Shown here one piece after another: positions 30,688 to 40,469 of a stretch of DNA of 64,000 nucleotides. Both the position numbers and the translations under genes were made by a program. The notes below the pieces were generated by a model that saw only the letters and a list, made by a program, of their open reading frames with translations, searched no databases and was not told where the DNA came from. Origin of the DNA: Glebionis coronaria (taxonomy: Eukaryota > Streptophyta > Magnoliopsida > Asterales > Asteraceae); contig CM046876.1 in NCBI GenBank assembly GCA_025667525.1, positions 533,064,038 to 533,128,037 on the forward strand, read 5' to 3'. How positions within the stretch are numbered: position 1 is the first letter of the stretch; every line of letters starts with the position of its first letter.

Positions 30688-31360
30688 TAGGGATGGCAAA
30701 ATAATCCGAACCTGACGGGGAAACCCGAGACCCAGAATAATTGGGGTGGGGTGGGTTAACTTTATTGGGTTATGGGGCGGGTTTGGGACTTAAACGGGAA
30801 CTTTTAATCGGGTTTGGGGAAAACGCAGGGAATAAGGTCCCCGATCCGCCCCGCCCAATTAATATACACATATACAAATATAAGTATTTTTATATAGTAT
30901 TTTCTTACTATTTACGTCATAATAAATATTTCTTTAGTATTTTATCTTTTCAATATTGCAAATTGTTATTACAGAAACTTGTTTAATGTATTGTAAGTTC
31001 TTTGCGATGTAACATATCATTACTTATGTATAATAATATCGTTTTAAACCTTATAAGTCTTGTTTGTAATTATTTATTATATAATTAGTAAGTTTTTAAT
31101 ACTTCAAGCTTATTTCTAACAGTGTAAAAATAATAATAAACGTAAAATGATACGATTTTGATAGAAAATTTCACCCAAAGAGGGTACCCGATAAGATCCC
31201 CGATTAGTACAGGGCGGGTTTGGGGGAACATTGTGCCCCAACGGGGCACCCCGATTAAATCCCCGACGGGGATCGGGGCGGGTTTGGGGAGAACTTTACT
31301 AATCGGGTTTGGGGATGGGGACGGTCGCCCCTCCCCAAGCCCGCCCCGTTTCCATCCCAA
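30688..31360. mobile_element. 673-bp hAT-like non-autonomous element
   Basis: Ends TAGGGATGG and CCATCCCAA are inverted repeats, flanked by a perfect 8-bp duplication TGCACACA (30680-30687, 31361-31368). The ends are G/C-rich with many GGGGCGGG/CCCCGCC motifs; the middle is AT-rich. It has no transposase. It interrupts element E's RT between the codons for GHVC and KGQRYIYGLKQ. Confidence 0.85.
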
Positions 31361-31507
31361 TGCACACATGTCCTGGATTCTCAGGATCAACATACCCTTC
31401 TGGTTGCTGCATATAGATGTCTTCATCTAAGCGACCGTTCAAGAAGGCAGTTTTAACATCCATTTGCCATATCTATAGGCATAGTATGCTGCTATAGCTA
31501 TGAGAAT
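31361..31507 (-). pseudogene. pol: Element E RT, middle piece
   Basis: Minus strand encodes ILIAIAAYY, a frameshifted [10 protein letters not shown] box and LDED...[14 protein letters not shown]. It is bounded by element D on the right and the hAT-like element on the left. AGAAT at 31503-31507 is the left duplication of D. Confidence 0.75.
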
Positions 31508-32495
31508 TGATATGAGTGTAATTACTCATATCATTTGTATCTAGAAACAAACAATAATTGCACAAAATCAATAGAAAATGCCTTGCATATGCTTGTTTCT
31601 TGTTTGAATGTGTGTAGGTACCAAGTTCACGAAAATCGATGAAAACCGACACGAGAATGATGAAAAAGATCGAGGAAGCCAAAATCGAGCTCAACTTGAG
31701 TGGATTTAATAATTTTGCAAGTTTATGGCCAAGTGGATCCCACATTGGACTGTTGGGCTAAAAAGCCCATTATCAACTCAAGTTATTAATAAAGGTTTTT
31801 TGGATAGTCCATTAAAAGCCCAATGAAAAATTATGGGACGAATTGTGTCTTGGGCCCAAGCCCAAAACAGGAAGAAAGAACGAATGAAGAAAGAACTCAT
31901 GGGCCTAGGGTTCATTTTTCACAAAACGTGTATACACGTTTTATATTCAGTCAATTACCCACTCACCGTTTACTCAATAAATAAATCCTCATTATTCTCA
32001 CACGTCCCAATCACCCCACTCTTTTACCCTCAACCGTTCATTTATATCCCACTCACAAAATTAATAATACTTTCGATGTTTTCTAAGTATCATCTTCTTC
32101 CCCATCTCCTTTTCACCCTAAAACCAGTAAATAAATCACTATTCACGCAAGCCCTAAATGGGTAAAAGCAAAATTGATGTGGGGGTTTTAATCCCACGTG
32201 TTTATCACGTGTGGGGGAATTAATTCCCCCAATTTTAAGGAAGAGAAAGGCTAGACGAAGGAGTTATGTGGCAGCTTATGATTTGAGGAGACACCTCAAT
32301 CATCCAATTCCACCAATCAGAGGCCTCAAAAGAAGCACAAGAAGCACACATCTTTGACAGCTTGGCGATCTGTGTGATCAAAGCCCATTTTCAGCCATAG
32401 GATCAAAACAGAAAAGAGAGAGAGGCGATCTAAGGGCCGATATCAAAGAAGAATATACCCAAGAATATGTGAATATCCGCATCATCAAGCCCTTG

Positions 32496-32515
32496 GGGGG
32501 GCTATAAATACCCCC
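32496..32515 (+). promoter_or_regulatory. TATA box of element D LTR within an inverted repeat
   Basis: CTATAAATA is framed by GGGGGG and CCCCC. The same arrangement occurs in the right LTR (about 41458-41476). Confidence 0.75.
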
Positions 32516-33898
32516 AATTTATTCTGTAATTTCATCTTTTACTTTTTCTTTAATGTTACTCTGTTTAAATAGATTTAGGTTAATCATTGTATTTTCTTTT
32601 GAAAGCTTTGTAATGTTTCTTGAAAGTTAATGAATAATCAGCTTATTTCATTATACCTTGTCTCGTTTTAATTTTCTCGTCTAAAATCTTTACTGCTTAA
32701 AAGTTATTTATGAATTAATCCTATTTTCTGTTTAATAAGATTAACATTGTGATGGTAAAAATAAGCTAATTAATAGCTTTATTTTTATTATTTAAAGTAA
32801 AAAGGATATAAATAACTTTTCCCCACTAGAAAAGTTAAGTATAAGTGGCGGTTTTGATTTCTATGGTTGTTCGGGTAATGGTGAATGGTGGTGTTGATAA
32901 GGGTCTATGTCAGCTCAGCGCTGCACATCATCTCAACGGTTACGTCAAAAGGTTCTAAACTCTATTAATTTCTTGTCATTAGAAAGTTTCAGTTTTGTTT
33001 AATCTGTGTAGTATTGTTATGATAAAATGTTTGATGAATTATGTTTAAAGTTGAATTGATGATTGATCTGTCTTTTAATCTTAATATTGTTTTGGTCTAG
33101 TCTGCTGTTCTGAATTGTTAGAGTTTCTGATTAATATTTGAGGATTGAGACTGTCATTGTTAATTTAGACTGATATAGCTTTAGTTTATTTTAATTGATC
33201 TGATTTTCAGCTTAAGTTTATCTGTTACAAATTATGATTCGGGTAAATCTGTATGAAGTGATATTAGATTGTTAACGTGTTCTATTGATTTTAGCTCCTT
33301 GTAATACGGATCTGTTTTATTTGAACTGGTATGACTAATTTGGTTGTTTAAATTTGTTAAGTTGACCTTAACTGAGCTGTGATTTTATAGATGCTGAATA
33401 ACTTGAATCTGGGCAATTAACTGTTTTATAGGGTATTGGTTAGATGTTAGTATGATAATTGGATTGGTTAGATCTGCCTGTTGGTTATATCGTATTAGTT
33501 TAATAAGGTATAGATTGATTGTAGTTCTAGACTTTTAACTGCTATTATTCTGATGAATTGAGTAAGTTTGGAGATAGCATTAAGGTGGATTGATTCTATC
33601 TAGTTTATATCAGTTCAGTTTGAATTTGTTTAAATCTGCTGAATGTTTTAGTTAAGCTATTTTCTGCTTAAATGGGTGATTTATTGTGTCTGCTGATGAG
33701 TTAACTGCTTTGATTGTGGAGTGGTACTTGTGCTTAATTTTCTGCATTATTTAGCTTCTTAACTGCTTATCAGATTCAATAATCTGATAAGCACAAAAAG
33801 CTGTGTCCTCGCAAGCTTATAGCTATTAAGCTGTCTAAAAGCCACTCCTGTGACTATGTTTACTTTCCTGTCAAAAAGAAAACTAATCTAAAATTAAT

Positions 33899-33971
33899 GT
33901 CCCTCACGGGACTTGAACCCGTGACCTCCTGGTCACACACCCAACGTGATAGCCATCTGGGCTGCAAGCCC
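33899..33971 (-). ncRNA. tRNA-like segment with Pol III A and B boxes in the D LTR
   Basis: The minus strand has an A-box-like TGGCTATCACGTTGG (33941-33955) and a consensus B box GGTTCAAGTCC (33909-33919). The B box lies in a perfect T-arm (ACGGG, loop TTCAAGT, CCCGT). No matching acceptor stem and no good anticodon stem can be formed, so it is not a working tRNA. It may be a tRNA relic or SINE head captured by the LTR. Pol III transcription is possible but unproven. Confidence 0.45.
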
Positions 33972-34608
33972 TTTTGAGTTAACTCTCTTCTTTCTCATTA
34001 TTATAGTATTATCTATTTTGGCAGATTTATTATTTTTGCATCTTAATTCATTTTAAAATCGTCTTCTATCATTTTTTTTCTTAAATTAGAGTTTTTTTTT
34101 TAAAATGTTTTTATTTAAATAGTTTAATTAGTTTAATTTTAATTAAGTAGATTTTTATAAAAGTAGATTTAAAATAGATTTTAAATAGAATTGTTTTTAA
34201 GTAATTTTAAATAATAAAGCAAATTAGTTTAAAAAGTAGAATTAAATTTTTAGTGTATAAATTAGTTTAATTTTTAATTAGTTGTATTTTTAAGTAATTA
34301 ATTGTTTGTTAAATTTTTAAATAGGCGGGGTTTTACGATTCATGCACTTTAGGATAATTTTAATTAGCTTAAAATTTGTAGAATTTAATCTTAGTTTAAA
34401 AAACGAAAACCAATTCAATTCTATTGTCCAAATCGAAGCTAAACGTCTCAAATTCATAAGATCTTCGTGTACAACGAACTCGACTCACTCACGTGTTTAA
34501 TTGAATTCGTCATTGGTATTATTGGACTATTACTTTTTCCTAAAGGTAATTTTCTAATTTACCCTATAACGTATCCTAATTATCACATATACTATCCACG
34601 ACATATCA

Positions 34609-35283
34609 AAAATTTTGGCGCCGCTGCCGGGGATCTTGTGTACGATTCGTCTTTGTGGAGATTTGTTGATCGTGGATTTGAAGACCCTTTCCGTCCTCGG
34701 AAAGTTTGTTATTTTTCTATTACGTAGTATGTATCGTTTTTCTCGTTTTTTGTGAATAATATATTGTATTACGTAGAACAATAATTGTACATATCTTTCA
34801 AATAAGCCTTAGTTGGGATTTCATCACCTAGCTATTGTATTCGAACCCAAAACAAAATAAAGGCAAAATAGATAAATACTAATAAGAAGTTTGAACTCGA
34901 TTTATACAAACTATAAGGTGGGCATAAGGCGACGTGCTATAAAAGGCCGTCTAAGGAAAAAGGTTTTTAAGTGCTTAGTGCCACCTCGTTTCCCCGCTTG
35001 CTTGTGCGTATATTGAGAGGGACAACCTATTATTGGTTTGCCGACTCAAGTAGTAATAAATCTTATTTTTTGTTGTTTACTTATTGAACCTCGAGACGTT
35101 TAGGTTTTCACCTATCGTTTCAAAGTCGACCGAGGGTAATTTACTTCCATAGTAGTTATCCTTATTCCTTGCTTTTTATCGATCATTATTGATTGAACAA
35201 TACCAAATAAAATACCAAAAAATAATCTTCTTTCTTGTCGAATTTCTTTTCTTCAATCCTCTAAATTCTCGTCTTTGTAGTGT
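34609..35283 (+). other. Element D primer site and leader
   Basis: The primer site TGGCGCCGCTGCCGGGGA starts at 34616, eight bases after the LTR. The 640-bp leader that follows has no supported gene; a frame at 34467-34727 spans the LTR boundary and is an artefact. Confidence 0.8.
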
Positions 35284-38200
35284 ATGCAATTACGTTCTTC
35301 TCGTCTTGTGATTGATTTTAATAGGCTTGAAAATATTCCTCGTAGAAATAGAAATCGTCAACAACGAATAGTGGAACCCGAGCTTCCACCTATTGTTGTA
35401 GAGATGGCCGATAACCGAACAATGGAGGAATTGCTCCGTGCACCCACCGAAGGGTATGGGGAAGCAATCGTTGTGCCGGCTATTTTGGCGGATCATTTTG
35501 AGATTAAGACGGGTCTTCTATCGCTCATTCGTGCCGACCAATTTCGTGGCAATGAGACCGATAACCCGCACTCTCACATTCGGAATTTTCTTCGAATTAC
35601 CTCGACTCTCAAGTTTAGAGATGTGCCGAATGACGCGATTAAGCTCTTGCTTTTTCCGTACTCGCTCGAGGATAATGTTAAGCTTTGGTATGAGAAAGAA
35701 CCACCGGGTTTGATTTTAACTTGGGATGATTTAGTGTCAAAGTTCATGAATTATTTCTTTCCACCTTCCAAGACAACACACTTTAAAAATGAGATCACTA
35801 GATTTGAACAAAAAGTGCATGAATCGTTTGGGGTTTCTTGGGAAAGATTTAAGGATTTGTTGAGACAATGTCCACACCACGGTTTCTTGGAATTGCATCA
35901 AATAAATACTTTTTATAATGGGCTTAATATGATTGAACAAGATTCTTTAAATGCCGCCGCGGGTGGTAATCTTTTAAGAAAAACACCGAGAGACGCGTGG
36001 TGTATAATTGAGAATAAGTCTAGAGCACAATATTCACGAAACACACCGAGTGTTTCTAAGGTGAACACCGAGATTTCTAGATTGGATTCTAAGATTGACA
36101 CGATTTTGAATGAGATTAGGAAGAATCCTCATGGATCGATTAATATGGTTGAGAATGTTTGTGTATCGTGTGGTGGAGCACATCCTAATTATGCTTGTTT
36201 AAACACGGGGTTTGATCAAGCTAATGCTTTTGCCGCGACGGGAACTTATGGCTCCAACGGTCAAGTTCCTCGTCAAAATCATGTTGCTCCACCGGGTTTT
36301 CCACCGGTTCAAAATAGGTACAACAATGGAAACAATGGGAATAATTTTAACCGTGGTAACCAAGGGAATTTCAATCAAGGAAATGGGTTTAATGCTAATC
36401 AAAACAATCAAGGTTTTCAAGGGAATAATCAAAATGATTTGTCAAGCTACATGAAATCAAATGAGGCAAATATGAAAGCTTTTCAAAATAACATCCAAGG
36501 GCAAATTAATACTTTGAGACTTGATTTTCAAAATACGATTAAAGGGCAAAATAACAAGATTGAGCTTAATCAACAAAGGCTAGAGCAAAGTCAAAATCGT
36601 ATGCACCAAAGTTTGGAACAAAGTCAAAATAAATTGCTTTCGATGTTTGAGGGATTCATGTCTACACCGTCATCTTCTTCGGGTTGCTTACCTAGTGATA
36701 CCATTCCTAACCCGAGGGGAGAGCTTAAGGCCATAACCATTTATGATGATGATAATGTGGCAAGAGTGATCGAGAAAATTTATGTTCCACCTAAGCAAAG
36801 TTTTCTTAAAGTCACCAAGGCTACTTTGAATGTGATTAGTACTTCGGATTTCTTTGATTTCATTCCTAAGAAATATGAAGATCCGGGTCAATTTTTGATA
36901 CCTTGTGTTGTTGATGAGCTTGGGGAATACAAAGCTCTAGCCGATCTAGGAGCTAGTATTAACGTAATGCCTTTAGTCATTTGGAAGAATATTGACTATG
37001 AACCACTTAGGCCTACTCGAATGATTATTGAGCTTGCTAATGGTACTACCATCCATCCGGTTGGTATAGCAGAAAATGTCATTGTTAAAGTAGGGGAGTT
37101 CATTTACCTAGCCGATTTTGCTATCATTGATTATGAGCCAAATCCTCGTGTGCCTATAATTTTAGGACGACCATTTTTGTGTACGGCCGTTGTTTTAGTT
37201 GATATGAGGGAAAAGGAGATTAAAATAAGATATGGGGATAAACATATGATTTTCAAACCGGAAAAAATTCCAAGATTGGTTTCTAAGAAATTGGAAAGTG
37301 TTGAAATTGATAAACCTAATTTTGTTGAATCATGTTGTAATGTTTCCTCATCTCCACTCAATCCACACGAGGATGAAAGTTCTAAGATTGAAAAACAAAT
37401 TGATGATTACTTGAGTGAGCCATTTGATGCTAATGAGTTTATTTGTGAGAATTTTGATCCCGAGAGTGATATTGCTTTAATTGAACAATCTTTGAAAATG
37501 GACTCGTTTTCACTCTCTTCTAAGGATCATGTTGATGTTCCTAAGGCAAAATCTTCCATTGAAGAGCCTTTGATTCCTAACTTCACACCGAGTGAGGTTA
37601 GTGATTATTCATTCGATAAGTTTGCCGATGAACTTGTTGATCCATTTCCACGGGGAAGTGAAGACGTTTTCGATCTCGAGATCAAGCGTGATTCTTGTGT
37701 TTTACCTACCATTCTCGAGGAATTCGCCGATGAATTGCCTTCTAATGAGAATGATGATACTTTAGTGACTTGCTCAAATCCTCTCTTTGAAGTTTCATTG
37801 AACAATAATCATTTGTTTCAAGAGGATTTTGAGAACATCATACCTCCTACATCTCACAACCTTTGTGATGATGATCTTTTCATTAGGGAGTTTGATAAGT
37901 TACTTTCCATGGACCTTCCTTCGGAATTTGAGGAAGAGTCTAATGATGGTGATAAAGACACTTGGTTTGATCACCCGATTTATGATGATGACAATGTTGA
38001 TCCGGAGGGAGAAATTACTTTTGCTCCTATTATCCTTCCCACTCGCTTTGATCTTAATGTGCGGGTTTTTCATGCGACTCGTTTTGAGTACCATAACCCC
38101 TTTATTCACATTCCTAAGAGTGAAAAGGGCAACAAAGTCATGCAAGTTGATTCCACTATGGATGAGACTTTTATTCCACCATTACTATGTGCTTCATATG

Positions 38201-38544
38201 ACTTAGGATTAGCATGGGGGGACGACACCTTGTTGTCTATTCCTTTCTCCATCGAGGACGAGGTATTCGATCCTGGAATCGTTGATTTAGGGAAATCTCG
38301 GCCTTTCACCGATGCAATAATTGAAAGACTTTTTAATCATCTTGGTGCGAGTTTACCTCGTGGAGCATGCTTCATCCATACTATTGTTTGTGACTACCAT
38401 CTCTTATTAGAGATTTGTGTTGGAGTCTTATCCTTTCGGTTGTCATCCAACAACGAGGATGAGATCTTTGACCCCGGCATCACACTTTATGTTGGATTTT
38501 ATCCTAACATACCGGTTTTCACCACTTTCCCTAAGGATCAATGA
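35284..38544 (+). CDS. Element D Gag-protease polyprotein (1086 aa)
   Basis: Starts MQLRSSRLVIDFNR, ends PVFTTFPKDQ. Residues 90-230 form the Retrotrans_gag domain (WYEKEPPGLILTWDDLVSKF, RFKDLLRQCPHHGF, FYNGL). A CCHC-like motif CVSCGGAHPNYAC is at about 292-304, followed by a Gly/Asn/Gln-rich low-complexity stretch (310-390) and a Gln-rich coiled coil (about 400-460). The aspartic protease domain is at about 530-660 with ALADLGASINVMP (about 551-563) and the flap-side VPIILGRPFL. The DLGAS active site instead of DTGAS is normal for Athila. The last 400 residues are acidic, with repeated DDD/EFADEL motifs, and have no RT. The frame is fully open over 3.26 kb, unlike its neighbours, which suggests recent selection or recent arrival. 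Confidence 0.9.
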   Translation: MQLRSSRLVIDFNRLENIPRRNRNRQQRIVEPELPPIVVEMADNRTMEELLRAPTEGYGEAIVVPAILADHFEIKTGLLSLIRADQFRGNETDNPHSHIRNFLRITSTLKFRDVPNDAIKLLLFPYSLEDNVKLWYEKEPPGLILTWDDLVSKFMNYFFPPSKTTHFKNEITRFEQKVHESFGVSWERFKDLLRQCPHHGFLELHQINTFYNGLNMIEQDSLNAAAGGNLLRKTPRDAWCIIENKSRAQYSRNTPSVSKVNTEISRLDSKIDTILNEIRKNPHGSINMVENVCVSCGGAHPNYACLNTGFDQANAFAATGTYGSNGQVPRQNHVAPPGFPPVQNRYNNGNNGNNFNRGNQGNFNQGNGFNANQNNQGFQGNNQNDLSSYMKSNEANMKAFQNNIQGQINTLRLDFQNTIKGQNNKIELNQQRLEQSQNRMHQSLEQSQNKLLSMFEGFMSTPSSSSGCLPSDTIPNPRGELKAITIYDDDNVARVIEKIYVPPKQSFLKVTKATLNVISTSDFFDFIPKKYEDPGQFLIPCVVDELGEYKALADLGASINVMPLVIWKNIDYEPLRPTRMIIELANGTTIHPVGIAENVIVKVGEFIYLADFAIIDYEPNPRVPIILGRPFLCTAVVLVDMREKEIKIRYGDKHMIFKPEKIPRLVSKKLESVEIDKPNFVESCCNVSSSPLNPHEDESSKIEKQIDDYLSEPFDANEFICENFDPESDIALIEQSLKMDSFSLSSKDHVDVPKAKSSIEEPLIPNFTPSEVSDYSFDKFADELVDPFPRGSEDVFDLEIKRDSCVLPTILEEFADELPSNENDDTLVTCSNPLFEVSLNNNHLFQEDFENIIPPTSHNLCDDDLFIREFDKLLSMDLPSEFEEESNDGDKDTWFDHPIYDDDNVDPEGEITFAPIILPTRFDLNVRVFHATRFEYHNPFIHIPKSEKGNKVMQVDSTMDETFIPPLLCASYDLGLAWGDDTLLSIPFSIEDEVFDPGIVDLGKSRPFTDAIIERLFNHLGASLPRGACFIHTIVCDYHLLLEICVGVLSFRLSSNNEDEIFDPGITLYVGFYPNIPVFTTFPKDQ

Positions 38545-40469
38545 ATGCGGGGATCGAGTCGAGCTCATGACTCGGTGAACAAAAACGAGTTCATTCTATT
38601 TTCTTTCTATTTTCTAACACTAATAAGGCTTGATCTTTCAAGCTTGTGCTCGTGATTTGTTGTGTTGTGATCTTAGGTACGCCCCTAATATTTGATGATT
38701 CTCGTGTTCGATTTTTGCCGGTCCACTTGATCTTCCATTCTTTGAATGCCAAAAGGGGCACACACTCTTTACCCTTGATTATTATTGACTAACGTTTTAT
38801 CTTGAGGCATAATTAATAAACGGCTTATAGATTTGCGTACTCTTTCCATGCTAGGAGTTTGCATTAGACTCTTCGTGTCTTAGCAAGGGGGTGTTACTCT
38901 TGAGCTAAGAAACATTGAGGACAATGTTTGGTTTTAGCATGGGGGAGTCAATCGATATAATCGCTTGCAATTGCTTTTGTCGTGTCCAAACGTATTGTTT
39001 TTCTCATTTTTCAATAAAATTTTAAATTTTTTGTGTAATTTTTAAGTTTTAATAAGTAAAATAAGTGTTTTTGACACGAATATAGGCTTTCAATAAGAAT
39101 AGTTTTTGACTCGACTCGGTTTTTAACCTTAGCTTTTCCTTAACGTATTTGAATTAAGTTTTGCTAGGCTATTATATAGGGAGCTTTAAAACGCGAAAGT
39201 CTTAATTCATACGAGTTAAGAACAAGAACTTTTCGCAAGCTCCTATAATTGATCCTAGAAAGTCGTTTATCAAGGGAACTTTAAAACGCAAATTCTAAAA
39301 CTTGCAAGAGTCTAAGAAGTTGCAAGATCCCAAAACTTTGATTTAATAGGCTAAGTATCCATTGATTTCATTCTTGGAATTTTACAATATGGAGAACAAG
39401 AGATGATAGAGCTAATTATAAGTTCGGTATTCTTTCGGGAATTTATGTGAGTTAATTATGAGCCTATTCTCCCATCGCTTGTTAATAAAATTATTTGCAA
39501 TAAATAATGTTGAACGATTTGAAAAGTTACTTAGCTTCTAGCCCAAGATCGTTTAGAAGTTGCTCGGTAGGGATTAGAGTTCATAGCCAAGGCATAATTA
39601 TTGAAGCGGGATGTGAAGATTGGCGAGTCCAAAAAGGTCCTAACAAGACATGAGGGCTATGTTTTATTGCTAAAGATCTCAAGTGATGTGAAGACTCATT
39701 TATCAAAAATCAATATGAAGGATCGAGACACACGACGAAAAGCAAAATACTCCCAAAAAGTCATGGAGAAGTCTATCCAAAAAGACCAAAAATAAGGTAT
39801 GAGGATAAATGAAGCCAAGTCCAAAAAGGAGGCGGATCGTTGTTAATCAAAATCCCAAATAAAGATTGGAGAAAAATGAAGAAGTCGTGGTCCAAGTATG
39901 AATCTCTCAAAACTTCAAGTGAAGAAATATTATGAAGAGAAGACCATTATTTCGTGAACGTCTCTCAAGGTTGGAAGTATAAAGTCATTGCCAAATATCG
40001 ATCCGAGAAAGGTCTCAAATCGCGAAGCAAGTTATGCCAAGATATGAACTTTATGAGAGCCCGAGAAGCAGTTTTAAAAGATTTTGTCCTTTAGCTAACT
40101 ATTGATTAAATCGTTCACTTTATTTTCGGCCTAATAAATTATCGAAATAAGTCAACAATGCATCCTCGTGATCATTTAATACAATAATAAAATATAAGAG
40201 ATACACCTAGGAATAAGGGAGTCTAAGTGAATAATTGGCCCACATGAGTTCGTGTTAGTCTACCAACTTATAATAACAATGATCTTGTTTTTGCACTTGG
40301 CATGGAAAAGTGAAAAGTCGAGGACGATGAATCTATTTGAGTTTTTATGATCTTTAAAGTTATTTCATGTCTTTACAAAATAAAATGTCAAAAGTTGAAT
40401 AATGGTGTAGTTCATAGTTTTATTTTATCATTGCGTGAGGACACGGCAATAGCTTAGCATGGGGGAATT
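38545..40469 (+). other. Non-coding 3' region of element D with two polypurine-like tracts
   Basis: 1.9 kb with no gene. It holds AACATTGAGGACAATGTTTG (38908-38927), a conserved motif of Athila/Tat 3' regions. TTAGCATGGGGGA occurs at 38935-38947 and again at 40455-40467; the second is the polypurine tract next to the LTR. The 64-codon frame at 39601-39795 is Lys-rich and not supported. Confidence 0.7.

Larger units (their letters stand above)
31508..34608 (+). repeat. 5' LTR of element D
   Basis: 3101 bp. It contains the core promoter GGGGGGCTATAAATACCCCC (32496-32515), the tRNA-like segment (33899-33971) and AT-rich sequence near the right end. The frame at 31833-32165 recurs in the other LTR only because the LTRs are copies. 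Confidence 0.95.

Noticed and set aside
31833..32165. 110-codon frame conserved at 31833-32165 and 40831-41127
   Set aside because: Both copies are the same place in the two LTRs of element D, so conservation reflects recent duplication, not selection.
33899..33971. Functional tRNA gene
   Set aside because: Good A and B boxes and T-arm but no acceptor or anticodon stem; listed only as tRNA-like.
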